A stretch of 45,558 nt of DNA from JBHIBA01 sp046758845. Its GTDB lineage: Bacteria > UBA8248 > JACPRG01 > G963555815. The first letter of the stretch is position 1, and each line of letters begins with the position of its first letter. Of this stretch, positions 33,070 to 41,989 are shown in pieces. The DNA is taken from assembly GCA_046758845.1 (NCBI GenBank), contig JBHIBA010000006.1:1-45558 (forward strand). The letters are read 5' to 3'. The notes beneath the pieces are model-generated. The model ran no database searches. It saw only the letters and a list, made by a program, of their open reading frames with translations, and was not told the origin of the DNA. The position numbers were made by a program, and so were the translations under genes.

Positions 33070-33561
33070 ATGGACGCCATCGATGTGGAGATTCTGAACA
33101 AGTTGCAGCGAAATGGCAGGGCGACGGGCCTGGAGATTGCCAAGGCTGTCGGGCTCACGTCCCCCTCGGTCGCTGAAAGGATTCGCAGGCTTGAAAGCGA
33201 CGGGGTCATTCGCGGTTATGCGGCCCTTTTAGACTTCAAGGAGCTGGGCAAAGACATCACGGCCTTCATCCATGTCTCCATCGAGTTTCCCACGTTCCAC
33301 GATCCCTTCATTCAGGCCATTCAGGGCCTGAACACCGTCCAGGAGTGCTACCGTGTGACCGGGGAACACGCGTACATTTTGAAGGTCCGCGTGGAAAATA
33401 CCGAAGCCCTGGACCGTCTGCTGATGGAAAGAATCCGAGCGATTGAAGGGGTGAACGCGACCGTGACGAGCATTGTTCTGGCCTCGGTCAAAGAGGAAGT
33501 CGCCATCCCGCTCGCCGGGGGAACGAGGAAGAAACCCAAAGCCAAATCTTCTACTGGCTGA
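33070..33561 (+). CDS. Lrp/AsnC family transcriptional regulator
   Basis: The 163-residue regulator has an N-terminal winged HTH (IDVEILNKLQRNGRATGLEIAKAVGLTSPSVAERIRRLESDGVIRGY, about 4-56) and a C-terminal RAM ligand-binding and oligomerisation domain (ITAFIHVSIE; VQECYRVTGEHAYILKVRV). A short Lys-rich tail follows. GGAGG lies before the ATG. It is transcribed away from the 2-oxoacid dehydrogenase operon and is the only regulator in the window, so control of the amino-acid and acyl-CoA block in response to an amino acid is the natural reading. Confidence 0.93.
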   Translation: MDAIDVEILNKLQRNGRATGLEIAKAVGLTSPSVAERIRRLESDGVIRGYAALLDFKELGKDITAFIHVSIEFPTFHDPFIQAIQGLNTVQECYRVTGEHAYILKVRVENTEALDRLLMERIRAIEGVNATVTSIVLASVKEEVAIPLAGGTRKKPKAKSSTG

Positions 33562-33608
33562 TCCTGTTCGCATGTACAGCGCCGATTACGGTAGAGGGTT
33601 GCATTCAG

Positions 33609-33646
33609 CGGCGGCTTCGGGTGACCCTTCGCCGTCGGGGGTTTTT
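33609..33646 (+). terminator. Probable intrinsic terminator of the Lrp/AsnC gene
   Basis: CGGCG (33609-33613) pairs with CGCCG (33630-33634), with an inner GGGT/ACCC stem. GGGGG and TTTTT (33642-33646) follow. It lies 48 bp after the regulator stop. Confidence 0.45.
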
Positions 33647-33786
33647 CTAGCCGGTTGCCGATGGTTGCGTGCAGACGCCGGCAGCCATTTGCGCGGAGCA
33701 TAACACAATTGGAACCGTCGCGGAAGCGCCGGAACCCAACCCGGCCGAGTGCAAGTTGGCCGAAGGCTGCTTTCCCTTCTCTCGGT

Positions 33787-34179
33787 TTAGCCCCCGTTCA
33801 GGTCAATTGTGCCCTTCAACTTGGCGCCATCCTCCATCTGAAGTCGGGCGGCCTTCAGCACCCCTTCGAATTGGGAAGTCGGCTGAAGGTTGACAAGGCC
33901 AGTGGCCACCAAGTTTCCCTTAAATTTTCCTCGAACGGTTACGGCCTCGGCGCGCATCTCCGCTTCGACGCTCGCTCCATCGTCGATGCTCACCTGGCAT
34001 CCCTTCAGATTGATTTCCCCCTTCACGGTCCCGTGGACCACGAGGTCGCCTTTCCCCGCAACCTTTCCCTCGATGACCATTCCCTGACCGACCCAAGAGT
34101 GCTGTGATGGGACCGAGCGAGAGGGCTGGGTTTCGGCCCGGTTCTCACGATGAGTTCGATCCTGTTTTTCCGTGACCAT
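33787..34179 (-). CDS. Bactofilin family polymer-forming cytoskeletal protein
   Basis: The 130-residue protein has a short, charged, disordered N-terminus and then the bactofilin beta-helix: GMVIEGKVAGKGDLVVHGTVKGEI, QVSIDDGASVEAEMRAEAVTVRGKFKGNLVATG and LQPTSQFEGVLKAARLQMEDGAKLKGTI show the regular six-residue pattern of turns with G-x-(V/I/L). Bactofilins form filaments at the membrane and scaffold cell-shape or envelope machinery. The ATG at 34179 is preferred to the GTG two codons earlier because AGGAGG is 8 nt upstream. The single-domain form is of normal size. Confidence 0.9.
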   Translation of the reverse strand: MVTEKQDRTHRENRAETQPSRSVPSQHSWVGQGMVIEGKVAGKGDLVVHGTVKGEINLKGCQVSIDDGASVEAEMRAEAVTVRGKFKGNLVATGLVNLQPTSQFEGVLKAARLQMEDGAKLKGTIDLNGG

Positions 34180-34560
34180 TTCCACTTCCTCCTATTGCGT
34201 GGCTTGACCCTGAACTGCCTTCTCTGCCTGGCTGATTTCACACCCTCTTCCAAAGTCCCTCATCTGAATTATCTCACGGGAGCCCGTCGACCGGAGAATG
34301 GAAATCGGAAAAGGGCTCGCCTCAGCTAGCTTCCGGTGGAACCAATGAAACGGAGACTTCTCCCGAGATGACCCCGCGATCGCCAAAAGGCGCCTCGCCG
34401 AGCCTCCGCCGAAGCTGTAGGGCGTTTGCGGAGGCATGGACAGAATTTTCGGGATGGAGCCCCCTGGTTGGGCTAAGATGAGGATGGTGTTATCGATGAA
34501 GACGACGCCTCCGCCGAAAAATGAGGGGACTGAAACCTGCGCCGTCGGGGCTTCAGTAAG
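34180..34560. other. Gap between the bactofilin and lipoprotein genes
   Basis: No firm gene or RNA was seen. A minus-strand frame of 81 codons (34192-34437) ends right at the bactofilin ribosome site but lacks its own ribosome site and family resemblance, so it is not called. Confidence 0.35.
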
Positions 34561-35082
34561 GTGAGTGAGATGATGGGACGGCTCTCTGGCATAAGGCGCC
34601 CCCGAGTCGAGAGGGCGGACTGTAATGGAACTTCAAGCAGGGTAGGCGCGCCTTTTCGCAGCGCGGGCGTGGTTGCCCTGGCAGCCGGCCTTCTGGCGGT
34701 CTCGGCCTGTTCGTCATCGGCGGGAGGTGACCCGGGTCTCGCAATTAACGTCGGAAAAGGGATTTTTCAGACCGGAAAACCTATCCCGTTGGAACTGACC
34801 GTGCGCCATGACGGAAAGGGACCTCTCGTCCTGACCTTTTCCACGGCCCAGCGGTACGATTTTCAAGTCGAGAAAGAGGGGGGAGAAGTCCTCTGGCGCT
34901 GGTCCGAGGGAAAGATGTTTGCCCAAGTCCTGGGCCAGGTGGTCCTGGACCCCAACCGTCCGGAGATTCGCTACCGAGCCGTATTTCAGAGCCACCTTCC
35001 ACCGGGCCGCTACCGGGCGCGGGGAATCTTGACCACCCGCCCGCGGCCGCCCTCGGCGGTGGCCGATATCACCATCCAGTGA
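34561..35082 (+). CDS. Lipoprotein with BsuPI-type (intracellular proteinase inhibitor) domain
   Basis: The 173-residue protein has a hydrophobic stretch and lipobox LAVSAC (Cys50 counting from the GTG at 34561), followed by a single beta-sandwich domain. LAINVGKGIFQTGKPIPLELTVRHDGKGPLVLTFSTAQRYDFQV and LPPGRYRARGILTT match the BsuPI fold, with the usual YDF and PPGxY features. It should sit lipid-anchored at the cell envelope; the role is unknown in most bacteria. The N-terminal region ahead of the signal is unusually long; an ATG at 34570 is an alternative start and a still later start cannot be excluded. Confidence 0.75.
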   Translation: MSEMMGRLSGIRRPRVERADCNGTSSRVGAPFRSAGVVALAAGLLAVSACSSSAGGDPGLAINVGKGIFQTGKPIPLELTVRHDGKGPLVLTFSTAQRYDFQVEKEGGEVLWRWSEGKMFAQVLGQVVLDPNRPEIRYRAVFQSHLPPGRYRARGILTTRPRPPSAVADITIQ

Positions 35083-35250
35083 TGGGGGTGCGCCCCAAGT
35101 CGAAATCTCATTTTCTCATTCCCCGATGGCTGTCCTTGAACAGCCAAGGCGCCCATGATCCCACGAATGGGCAAACAAGCGGCGCCCAATTCATCTGCTA
35201 TTGGCGCTCAAGAGAAGTTACTAAGGGAAGCACTCAATCATTGACAGTCA

Positions 35251-35355
35251 TGTCACCCTGAGCGAGAGTCACCGACTCGCGCGAAGGGTCTCGCAGTTGG
35301 GACGATCTACGGCGAGATTCTTCGTGCGGGCCAATTGCCCGCCCTCAGAATGACA
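35251..35355. repeat. TGTCA-ended palindromic dispersed repeat
   Basis: It starts TGTCACCCTGAGCGAG and ends CCCTCAGAATGACA, imperfect inverted ends, with GAGATTCTTCG inside. A related piece occurs near 30006. This TGTCATTCTGAGCG family is a common type of dispersed bacterial repeat. It lies in the gene-free stretch 35083-35517. Confidence 0.55.
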
Positions 35356-35513
35356 TGAACCTATCTCAAAATGGGTAGTGCCCGAACCATCATACCCGCA
35401 TGTCGTAAGCGGGCATCCGCAAAAGCTTGAAAACACTGGATTCCCGCTTTCGCGGAAATGACGACCAAAGGCCCAAGGCATGGGATATGGGATTTTGAGA
35501 TAGGTTCATGTCA
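35351..35513. repeat. Element bounded by perfect 22-bp inverted repeats
   Basis: Bases 35351-35372 and 35492-35513 are perfect inverted repeats of 22 bp (TGACATGAACCTATCTC... at the left). The 119 bp between them holds a further TTCCCGCTTTCGCGGAAATGA-like hairpin (35440-35461) and no open frame of note. It lies just downstream of malQ. Confidence 0.6.
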
Positions 35514-35517
35514 AATA

Positions 35518-37725
35518 TCACGCGCTCCTGTTAGTCACAGGGCGGGCAGGGGGCCTCTCCGTCCGCTCGCTAGCGGCTTTGAGGATCTTCTTCACGGATG
35601 GATCGTCGGGGAGGTCTTCGAGGGCGAGTCGCATGCGGCGCGACCAGTTGGGGTGTCGTTCCTGACCGACTCCCGGCAGGTTCACGGGCTCCGTCTCGCC
35701 GGCCAGGTCGTCGAGCGAAAGCCCGACGAGCGGCGTCCGCGTTCGACAAAGGTAGGCGTGGACGGCGGCGCTGAGTCCCTGCAAGTCCGCCGGATTGATT
35801 TTCGCCGGAAGAAGTCCCTCGAAACGGAGCCTGCGGAGGAGCGCTTTGCGCCACACCCCCCGGTGCGTTTCGGCCCTTCGGAATGCTTCGTCGCTCTCGA
35901 TATGGGCGACCTCTTGTCGGAGTCGCAGGTCGTCCCCCTTCCAGTAACCCGCGAATGGCGGCAGGTCGTGGTTGTTCACCGTCACCAGGGCCCGGCCGGA
36001 TATTCGAGAGGAAGGCTTGAAGTTCCCCCCCCGGCGGCGCTCGAAATAAAGGAGCCGACACGAGAGGATGCCCCACCTCGCCAGCGCCGCCGGGACTCCC
36101 GGCGGGACGGTTCCCAGGTCCTCGCCGATGACGATGGCCCGGTGCCGACGGCTCTCGAGGGCGAGAATCCCCAGCAGATCCTGGGTGGGAGAGCGGACGT
36201 ATGCCCCTTCGGTCGGCTTCCGTCCCTGGGGGACCCAGAACAGGCGGAAGAGCCCAATGATGTGGTCGATGCGGAGCGCCCCCAAGTGGGCGAATGCGGC
36301 GCGCAGGAGGCGGATCCAATACCAATATCGATCCTCGGCAAGACGGCGCGGATCGATCGGAGGAAGGCCCCAATCCTGTCCGGTTTCTGAGTAGTTATCG
36401 GGGGGAGCGCCCAGGTTGACGCCGTTTACGACGAGTTCCTGGAACGCCCAGGCGTCGCTTCTGTCGGGGTCCGCCCCCAGGGCGAGGTCCTGATAGAGGC
36501 CGATGGGCATCCCGGCAGCCCGAGCCTTTTCTGACGCCCAAGAGAGCTGGCGGTCTAGCTCGAACTGGAGGTAACGATGGAAGTCGACCTCCTCGGCGTG
36601 GCGGAGACGAAAGGCTTCAACCTCCGCTGACCGGGGGTTTCGGTAAGGAGGGGGCCAGGACGGCCAGCCGTTTTCCGTGCGGCCCTCTCTCTGGAGATGC
36701 TCCTCCAGCGCCTGAAAGGTCGCGAAGTCGGTGAGCTGTTTCCCCTCTTTCTCGAGATATCGCGCGTAGTTCCGGCCGCGCTCCGCGTTTCGGCCCCGGT
36801 GACGCTCGGCGAAAGTTCGGTGGAGGGCCTTGAGGAGGAGGCGCTTCACGGACATGACGCCTTCATACGCGACGTGCTTCGCGCCCCGGAAATTCTCGAT
36901 CTCTTGGCGGAACTCCGGCGAGTCGATCCGCTCCCTTGCCTCGGGGCAGTCCCGCAATTCGGGGACCGCCTTCACATCCAGGTAGAGCGGATTGCGGAAG
37001 AATCGGCTCACAGGCCGGTACGGGCTGATGTCTCCCCCCCGGTTTCGAAGGGCGTGCAGGGGATTGAGTCCGACGAACGCCGCGCCGATCCCGCCGGCCC
37101 ACTCGATCAGCCGGGCGAGGTCCGTCAAATCCCCGGCGCCCCAATTGCGGCGACTGCGAAGGGTGTAGAGATTCGTCCACAGGCCGAAAGTCCGGCGGCC
37201 GTCCAGGACCTCCTCCGGCGTAAAACACGTCTGAGGAGCGACGATGAACGATTGTTCGGTCTCCTTTTCCCCCTCGTGGGTTCTCACCCGCACGCGCAGG
37301 TTGTGGTAACCGGGAAGGGGCCGATGGGGAAGAGGGATGCGGATTTCGCTCCGCCCCGGGCGGGGCGCGAGCCGCCCTTCGGAGCGATGCACTTCACCGC
37401 TTTCTTCCTCCAGCTCGACTCGCCATTCGAAGGGACGGCCGGATCCGGTGCAATTGCGCAACACCGCCACGGAACTCCTGCGGCTGCCCTCCCGCACGAC
37501 ATGGACTGGTTCGAGCATCCGCTCTTTCTCGCGCAAGTCGATTGCTTCCAGCGCTCCAGCGGCCGCGGCCTCGTCCGAGACGTCAAACCCCATGGCGGCC
37601 AGGAGGAGGGCGCGGGTTTCGTCAGAGGTCCTGCGGAGCTCCTTACCGGTGATGTCGATGTATTCGTCCAGGATCCCGAGTCGTTGGGCCAGGACGCGAA
37701 GGCGAGGGCGGGCCGTCGGTCCCAT
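35518..37725 (-). CDS. malQ: 4-alpha-glucanotransferase (amylomaltase)
   Basis: The 735-residue GH77 enzyme has an N-terminal non-catalytic region (about 1-165) and a barrel with nucleophile Asp487 (ALRIDHIIGLFRLF), acid/base Glu535 (IGEDLGTVP) and Asp587 (NNHDLPPF). The family motif PPDNYSETGQDWG is at about 441-452. It transfers maltosyl or longer units between alpha-1,4-glucans in glycogen and maltodextrin metabolism. The start at 37725 overlaps the glgX stop by one base (TGATG), which fixes it and couples translation. The in-frame sequence upstream is antisense to glgX reading and is not protein-like. Confidence 0.93.
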   Translation of the reverse strand: MGPTARPRLRVLAQRLGILDEYIDITGKELRRTSDETRALLLAAMGFDVSDEAAAAGALEAIDLREKERMLEPVHVVREGSRRSSVAVLRNCTGSGRPFEWRVELEEESGEVHRSEGRLAPRPGRSEIRIPLPHRPLPGYHNLRVRVRTHEGEKETEQSFIVAPQTCFTPEEVLDGRRTFGLWTNLYTLRSRRNWGAGDLTDLARLIEWAGGIGAAFVGLNPLHALRNRGGDISPYRPVSRFFRNPLYLDVKAVPELRDCPEARERIDSPEFRQEIENFRGAKHVAYEGVMSVKRLLLKALHRTFAERHRGRNAERGRNYARYLEKEGKQLTDFATFQALEEHLQREGRTENGWPSWPPPYRNPRSAEVEAFRLRHAEEVDFHRYLQFELDRQLSWASEKARAAGMPIGLYQDLALGADPDRSDAWAFQELVVNGVNLGAPPDNYSETGQDWGLPPIDPRRLAEDRYWYWIRLLRAAFAHLGALRIDHIIGLFRLFWVPQGRKPTEGAYVRSPTQDLLGILALESRRHRAIVIGEDLGTVPPGVPAALARWGILSCRLLYFERRRGGNFKPSSRISGRALVTVNNHDLPPFAGYWKGDDLRLRQEVAHIESDEAFRRAETHRGVWRKALLRRLRFEGLLPAKINPADLQGLSAAVHAYLCRTRTPLVGLSLDDLAGETEPVNLPGVGQERHPNWSRRMRLALEDLPDDPSVKKILKAASERTERPPARPVTNRSA

Positions 37726-39851
37726 CAGGCGCCGCCAAACGTGAGGAGGATGAGGGAGTGCGCCGAAAGGTTCACCCCTTGTCCTTTCACGGCGCGTTTC
37801 CCGGAGCGGGCGGTGTTGATTTCCTCTTTCCAAATGCCGGGCTCGCTCAAGGCGGGCAGCTTGAAGTAACGGGACCGGGCGCCTCCGTTCAAGAGGAGAA
37901 GCGATGTCTGTCCCCGGAGCAGGCGGCCGCGCTCGTCCACTTCGTCGGCGGCCCCCTCGTGAATCAGCATGCCCAACACCTGGTTCTTGGGGTCGGACCA
38001 ATCGGTTTCGGACATCTCCTTCCCGTCTGGATGGATCCAGGCCAGATCTTTTGCGCGGTCAATTCTGACCGGCTCGCCGCGGAACAGGCTCCGCCGCCTG
38101 AAAAGGGGATTATTCCGCCGGATCTCAAACAGGTTGATGGTGAACGCAAGCAATTCCTTTCGCCGAAGGTCCAAATCCCAGTCCACCCACGTGGTTTCGT
38201 TTTCCTGACAGTAGGGGTTGTTGTTTCCGTTTTGAGAGCGGCCCAATTCGTCCCCGTGGGAGAGCATCGGAATCCCTTGGGAGAAGGCCAGCGCGGCGAG
38301 GAAATTCCGCGTCATCCGCTCGCGCATCCGGATAACGGAAAGGGATTCGGTCGGGCCCTCTGCGCCCCAATTCCGACTCAGGTTGTCGTTGGTCCCATCG
38401 CGATTGTCCTCTCCGTTGTCCTCGTTGTGCTTGCGTTCATAGCTGACCAGGTCGCGAAGGGTGAAACCGTCGTGGCAGGTCACGTAGTTGACGCTCGCCT
38501 GGGGGCGCCGGCCCGCCGCTCCGAACAGGTCGCTGCTCCCGGAGAGCCGGTAGGCCATCTCCGGAACTTGCCCGGGTTCTCCCCTCCAGAAGCGCCGGAC
38601 GGCGTCGCGATACTTTCCGTTCCACTCCGTCCATTCGCCGGGGAAGTTTCCGAGGTGATAACCTCCTTCTCCCAGGTCCCAGGGCTCGGCAATCAGCTTC
38701 ACGTTCGAGAGAATGGGGTCTTGGCGGATGAGGGTGAAGAAATGTGAGGATGGATCGAACCCCTCTGAATCCCGGGCCAGGACCGGCGCGAGGTCGAAGC
38801 GAAAGCCGTCTACGCGCATCTCTTGCACCCAGTAGCGAAGACTGTCCATGATGAGCTGTGTCGTTCGAGGATGAATCGTGTTCAGGGTGTTGCCGCAGCC
38901 GGTGAAATCCACGTAGCGGCGCGGGTCGTCCGGTCTCAGGCGGTAGTAGGCGGCGTTGTCGATGCCCCGGAAGCAGACCGTTGGACCGAGATGGTCTCCT
39001 TCGCCGGTGTGGTTGTAAACGACGTCCAGGATGACCTCGAACCCCGCGCGGTGAAGGGCTTTCACCATGGATTTGAACTCGGAGACCTGCTGGCCGAGGC
39101 CCCCCGTCGCAAAGCGCGCGTCCGGAGCGAAGAAGCCAATGGGATTGTAGCCCCAGTAATTGGTGAGTCCCCGCTCGGCCAGGCGGTGTTCGGTGACGCA
39201 ATGCTGAACAGGCATCAGCTCCACAGCCGTCACTCCCAAGGAGAGGAGGTGGTCGACGATCGGCTCCGAGGCCATCGCCAGGTATTTTCCACGCACCTCC
39301 GGGGGAATGGCCGGGTGCCGGGCCGTGAGGCCCTTCACGTGGCACTCGTAAATGACGGTCTGATTCCACGGGATGCGAGGCGGACGGTCGTCCGCCCAGG
39401 AAAAAGACGAATCGACCACGACGCACTTGGGAAGATGACCGGCGCTTTCCCGGAGATCGCGGGCAAGGTCCGCCTTGGGGCCGCCGAAGGTGTATCCGTA
39501 GAGCGCTTCGCTGCAATGGATGTTCCCGCTGATGGCCTTGGCATAGGGGTCGAGCAGGAGCTTGGACGGGTTGTAGCGGTGGCCTTCCTCGGGGGTGTAA
39601 GGCCCGTGAACTCGGTAGCCGTAAAGCTGGTCCGGCCGGATGTCGGGGAGATAGGCGTGCCGGACTTGGTTGTCGCGCTCCCGAAGCGGAATGCGCGCGG
39701 ACTCCAAGGCGTCGTCCGGCCGCTCGAAGAGACAGAGCTCCACGTCCGTCGCGTTCTCGGAAAAGATGGCGAAGTTGACTCCCTCGCCGTCCCATGTGGC
39801 GCCCAAGGGGTTGGTCTGTCCGGGCCAGACGCGCATCCCGCTCACTTCCAT
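37725..39851 (-). CDS. glgX: Glycogen debranching enzyme (isoamylase-type GH13)
   Basis: The 708-residue enzyme has an N-terminal CBM48-type domain (GQTNPLGATWDGEGVNFAIFSENATDVELCLF) and a GH13 barrel. Catalytic residues are Asp353 (VDGFRFDLA), Glu389 (LIAEPWD) and Asp461 (TCHDGFTLRD); DVVYNHTGEG is the first conserved region. It hydrolyses alpha-1,6 branches of phosphorylase-limited glycogen. A later Met6 has GGAAGTGAGCGGG upstream and could be the true start. It is coupled to malQ downstream; the two would turn glycogen branches into longer linear chains. No phosphorylase or synthase gene is in the window. Confidence 0.94.
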   Translation of the reverse strand: MEVSGMRVWPGQTNPLGATWDGEGVNFAIFSENATDVELCLFERPDDALESARIPLRERDNQVRHAYLPDIRPDQLYGYRVHGPYTPEEGHRYNPSKLLLDPYAKAISGNIHCSEALYGYTFGGPKADLARDLRESAGHLPKCVVVDSSFSWADDRPPRIPWNQTVIYECHVKGLTARHPAIPPEVRGKYLAMASEPIVDHLLSLGVTAVELMPVQHCVTEHRLAERGLTNYWGYNPIGFFAPDARFATGGLGQQVSEFKSMVKALHRAGFEVILDVVYNHTGEGDHLGPTVCFRGIDNAAYYRLRPDDPRRYVDFTGCGNTLNTIHPRTTQLIMDSLRYWVQEMRVDGFRFDLAPVLARDSEGFDPSSHFFTLIRQDPILSNVKLIAEPWDLGEGGYHLGNFPGEWTEWNGKYRDAVRRFWRGEPGQVPEMAYRLSGSSDLFGAAGRRPQASVNYVTCHDGFTLRDLVSYERKHNEDNGEDNRDGTNDNLSRNWGAEGPTESLSVIRMRERMTRNFLAALAFSQGIPMLSHGDELGRSQNGNNNPYCQENETTWVDWDLDLRRKELLAFTINLFEIRRNNPLFRRRSLFRGEPVRIDRAKDLAWIHPDGKEMSETDWSDPKNQVLGMLIHEGAADEVDERGRLLRGQTSLLLLNGGARSRYFKLPALSEPGIWKEEINTARSGKRAVKGQGVNLSAHSLILLTFGGA

Positions 39852-39998
39852 CGATAAGTTCTATTTCCGAACCTTCCGCGTACTTATTTTAAGGTGCGCC
39901 GGCAGGATTGCACCTCATCCCTTTGAGGGAGCCGAAGAAATTCTTGTTATTCCGCTGAACGGCAGGGCTTTTGAGGTTCGATTCACGGACGTGCTAAC

Positions 39999-40928
39999 AT
40001 GCTGGAGGACTGGGAAAAAGCGGCCTCATGGTTTCTGGCCGACCGGGGGAAAGCGGTGGAAGCGAAGGAGACCGCCGGTTTCAACGGACTTCGTGTGGCG
40101 GCCTTCGAAAGCCGGATGGCGGATCAGATGGGCAGACTCATCGCCCGTCACGGCGGCGAGCCCCTCGTCGCCCCCTCCATGCGCGAGGTCCCTCTGGAGG
40201 AGAACGCCGAGGCCTTTTCCTTCGCCGAGGGGCTTTTTTCGGGCCGAATCGATCTGGTCGTTTTCCTAACCGGCGTCGGGACGCGGACGCTGGCGGAGTG
40301 TCTCTTGACCCGCTACCCGGGGGAGCGGATTGTCGAGGCCCTCTCCTCCGTGAACGTCGTGGCGAGGGGGCCCAAGCCCGTCAAGGCGCTGCGCGACCTG
40401 GGGGTTCCCATCACGCTGACCATCCCGGAGCCCAACACCTGGCGCGAGATCCTTCAGTCCCTTGACGCGTCGGAAGCGATCGGCTCGCTGCGCGGGGCTG
40501 CGGTGGCTGTTCAGGAGTACGGCGTGCCGAACCAGAGTTTCCTGAAGGGGCTCGAAGAGCGGGGCGCGCGGGTGATCCGGGTCCCCGTGTACCGATGGAC
40601 TTTGCCGGAAGATACGGCGCCCCTGCGAAATGCCCTTCGGACGATCGTGGAAGGGAAGGTGGGGGTCGCCCTTTTCACCAACGCCCAGCAGATCGACCAC
40701 GTCCTCCACGTGGCAGCACAAGAAGGTGTTGAGACCTCCCTCCGGGACGCTTTCCGAAACTTGGTGGTCGCCTCGGTGGGCCCCACCTGCACCGAGGCGC
40801 TTCTCGCCCGCGGGTTCTCGGTGGACGTTGAGCCCCGCCGTCCCAAGATGGGGATTCTGGTGGAGGAAGCGGCGGCCCGCTCAAGGGAGCTTTTGGAACG
40901 CAAGCGTGCACCGGGGGGCGGACCGTGA
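39999..40928 (+). CDS. hemD: Uroporphyrinogen-III synthase
   Basis: The 309-residue protein has the two-lobed HemD layout: GLRVAAFESRMADQMGRLIARHGGEPLVAPSMREVPLEEN opens lobe one, and LRGAAVAVQEYGVPNQSFLKGLEERGARVIRVPVYRW and VGVALFTNAQQIDHVLHVA belong to lobe two. It closes hydroxymethylbilane to uroporphyrinogen III, feeding both the haem genes downstream and the siroheme genes on the other strand. An N-terminal stretch of about 30 residues precedes the fold; a GTG at 40056 with GGGGGAAA upstream would remove 19 of these and may be the real start. Its stop overlaps the hemE GTG (GTGA). No hemC is in the window. Confidence 0.88.
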   Translation: MLEDWEKAASWFLADRGKAVEAKETAGFNGLRVAAFESRMADQMGRLIARHGGEPLVAPSMREVPLEENAEAFSFAEGLFSGRIDLVVFLTGVGTRTLAECLLTRYPGERIVEALSSVNVVARGPKPVKALRDLGVPITLTIPEPNTWREILQSLDASEAIGSLRGAAVAVQEYGVPNQSFLKGLEERGARVIRVPVYRWTLPEDTAPLRNALRTIVEGKVGVALFTNAQQIDHVLHVAAQEGVETSLRDAFRNLVVASVGPTCTEALLARGFSVDVEPRRPKMGILVEEAAARSRELLERKRAPGGGP

Positions 40929-41989
40929 CCCCTGTCCGCGAAGCCCCGGAGGTCCCTTCAGCGTTGCGGGACTCTCCCTTTCTGAGGGCCTGCCGCAGAG
41001 AGAGGTCCGACTACACGCCGGTCTGGCTGATGCGCCAGGCGGGACGGTACATGCGAGAGTATCGGGAGATCCGCGCCAAAACGCCTTTCTTGGAGCTTTG
41101 CAAGAATCCGGGGCTTGCCGCTGAGGTGACCGTCGGCGCCGCCCGGCGCATCGGGGCCGACGCGGCCATCATTTTCTCCGACATCCTGCTGATCCTTGAG
41201 CCCCTGGGACTGGGACTGGAATACACGAAAGGCGATGGCCCGGTGATCCACCGGACGGTGCGGGGGGGCGCCGACGTGGATCGCTTGTCCGATGTGAATC
41301 CGGAAGACTCTCTGGCGTACGTGTTCGAGGTTGTCCGCCGATGCCGCGCCGAACTGCCCCCACGCATCCCCCTGATCGGTTTCGCAGGCGCCCCCTTCAC
41401 GCTGGCCTCCTACATGATCGAGGGTGGCGGGTCGAGGAGTTACATCCACACGAAGGGCCTGATGTACCGGGAAAGCGGGGCCTGGCATGCATTGATGGAA
41501 AAACTCGTCCGAGCCTTGACCCTGTATCTCAACGGGCAGATCGCCGCTGGGACTCAGGCCGTGTAGCTATTCGACTCCTGGGTCGGGTGCTTGTCTCCGG
41601 CCGATTACCGGGAGTTTGTCCTGCCGCACACGCGCTCCTTGATCCGGGGCCTGACGCCGGGTGCTCCGGTGATTCACTTCGGCACGGGTACGGGCATGCT
41701 CCTGAAGAGCATGAAGGAGGCGGGGGGAGACGTCATCGGCCTGGACTTCCGCGTCGGACTGGACTCCGCCTGGGAGACCCTCGGCGAAGTGGCGGTCCAG
41801 GGAAATCTCGATCCGGTTGTCCTCCTGGCGGATTTGCCCTACATCCGAAAGAGGGTCCGGCGCATCCTCGAGCAGGCCGGCGGGAGGGAAGGGCACATCT
41901 TCAACCTGGGTCACGGGATTCTGCCGGACACGCCGGAGGACCATGTCATCGCCCTCGTTGAGATGGTCCACGAGTTGAGCGGCCGTTGA
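40925..41989 (+). pseudogene. hemE: Uroporphyrinogen decarboxylase interrupted by one in-frame TAG
   Basis: The frame from the GTG at 40925 encodes a normal HemE (LMRQAGRYMREYREIR, FSDIL, GFAGAPFTLASYMIEGGGS) up to codon 214, which is TAG (41564-41566). The same frame then continues without further defects to 41989 (LFDSWVGCLSPADYREFVLPH, FNLGHGILPDTP). The local context in the family reads AQAVQLFDSW, so TAG replaces a conserved Gln codon, one base from CAG. Total length would be 354 codons, normal for HemE. It may be a recent nonsense mutation, a base-call or assembly error, or suppressed; TAG ends several other genes here, so code reassignment is unlikely. It lies between hemD and hemH with overlapping ends. 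Confidence 0.88.

Noticed and set aside
34192..34437. 81-codon minus-strand frame ending at the bactofilin ribosome binding site
   Set aside because: The position is suggestive of an operon, but there is no ribosome site before its ATG, no recognisable fold or motif and shadow-like composition.
41564..41566. TAG in hemE as evidence for stop-codon reassignment or pyrrolysine
   Set aside because: TAG ends several intact genes in the window (for example the binding protein at 7152, the second permease at 9059 and the amidohydrolase at 14380), and the site is a normal Gln in the family, so recoding is not needed.
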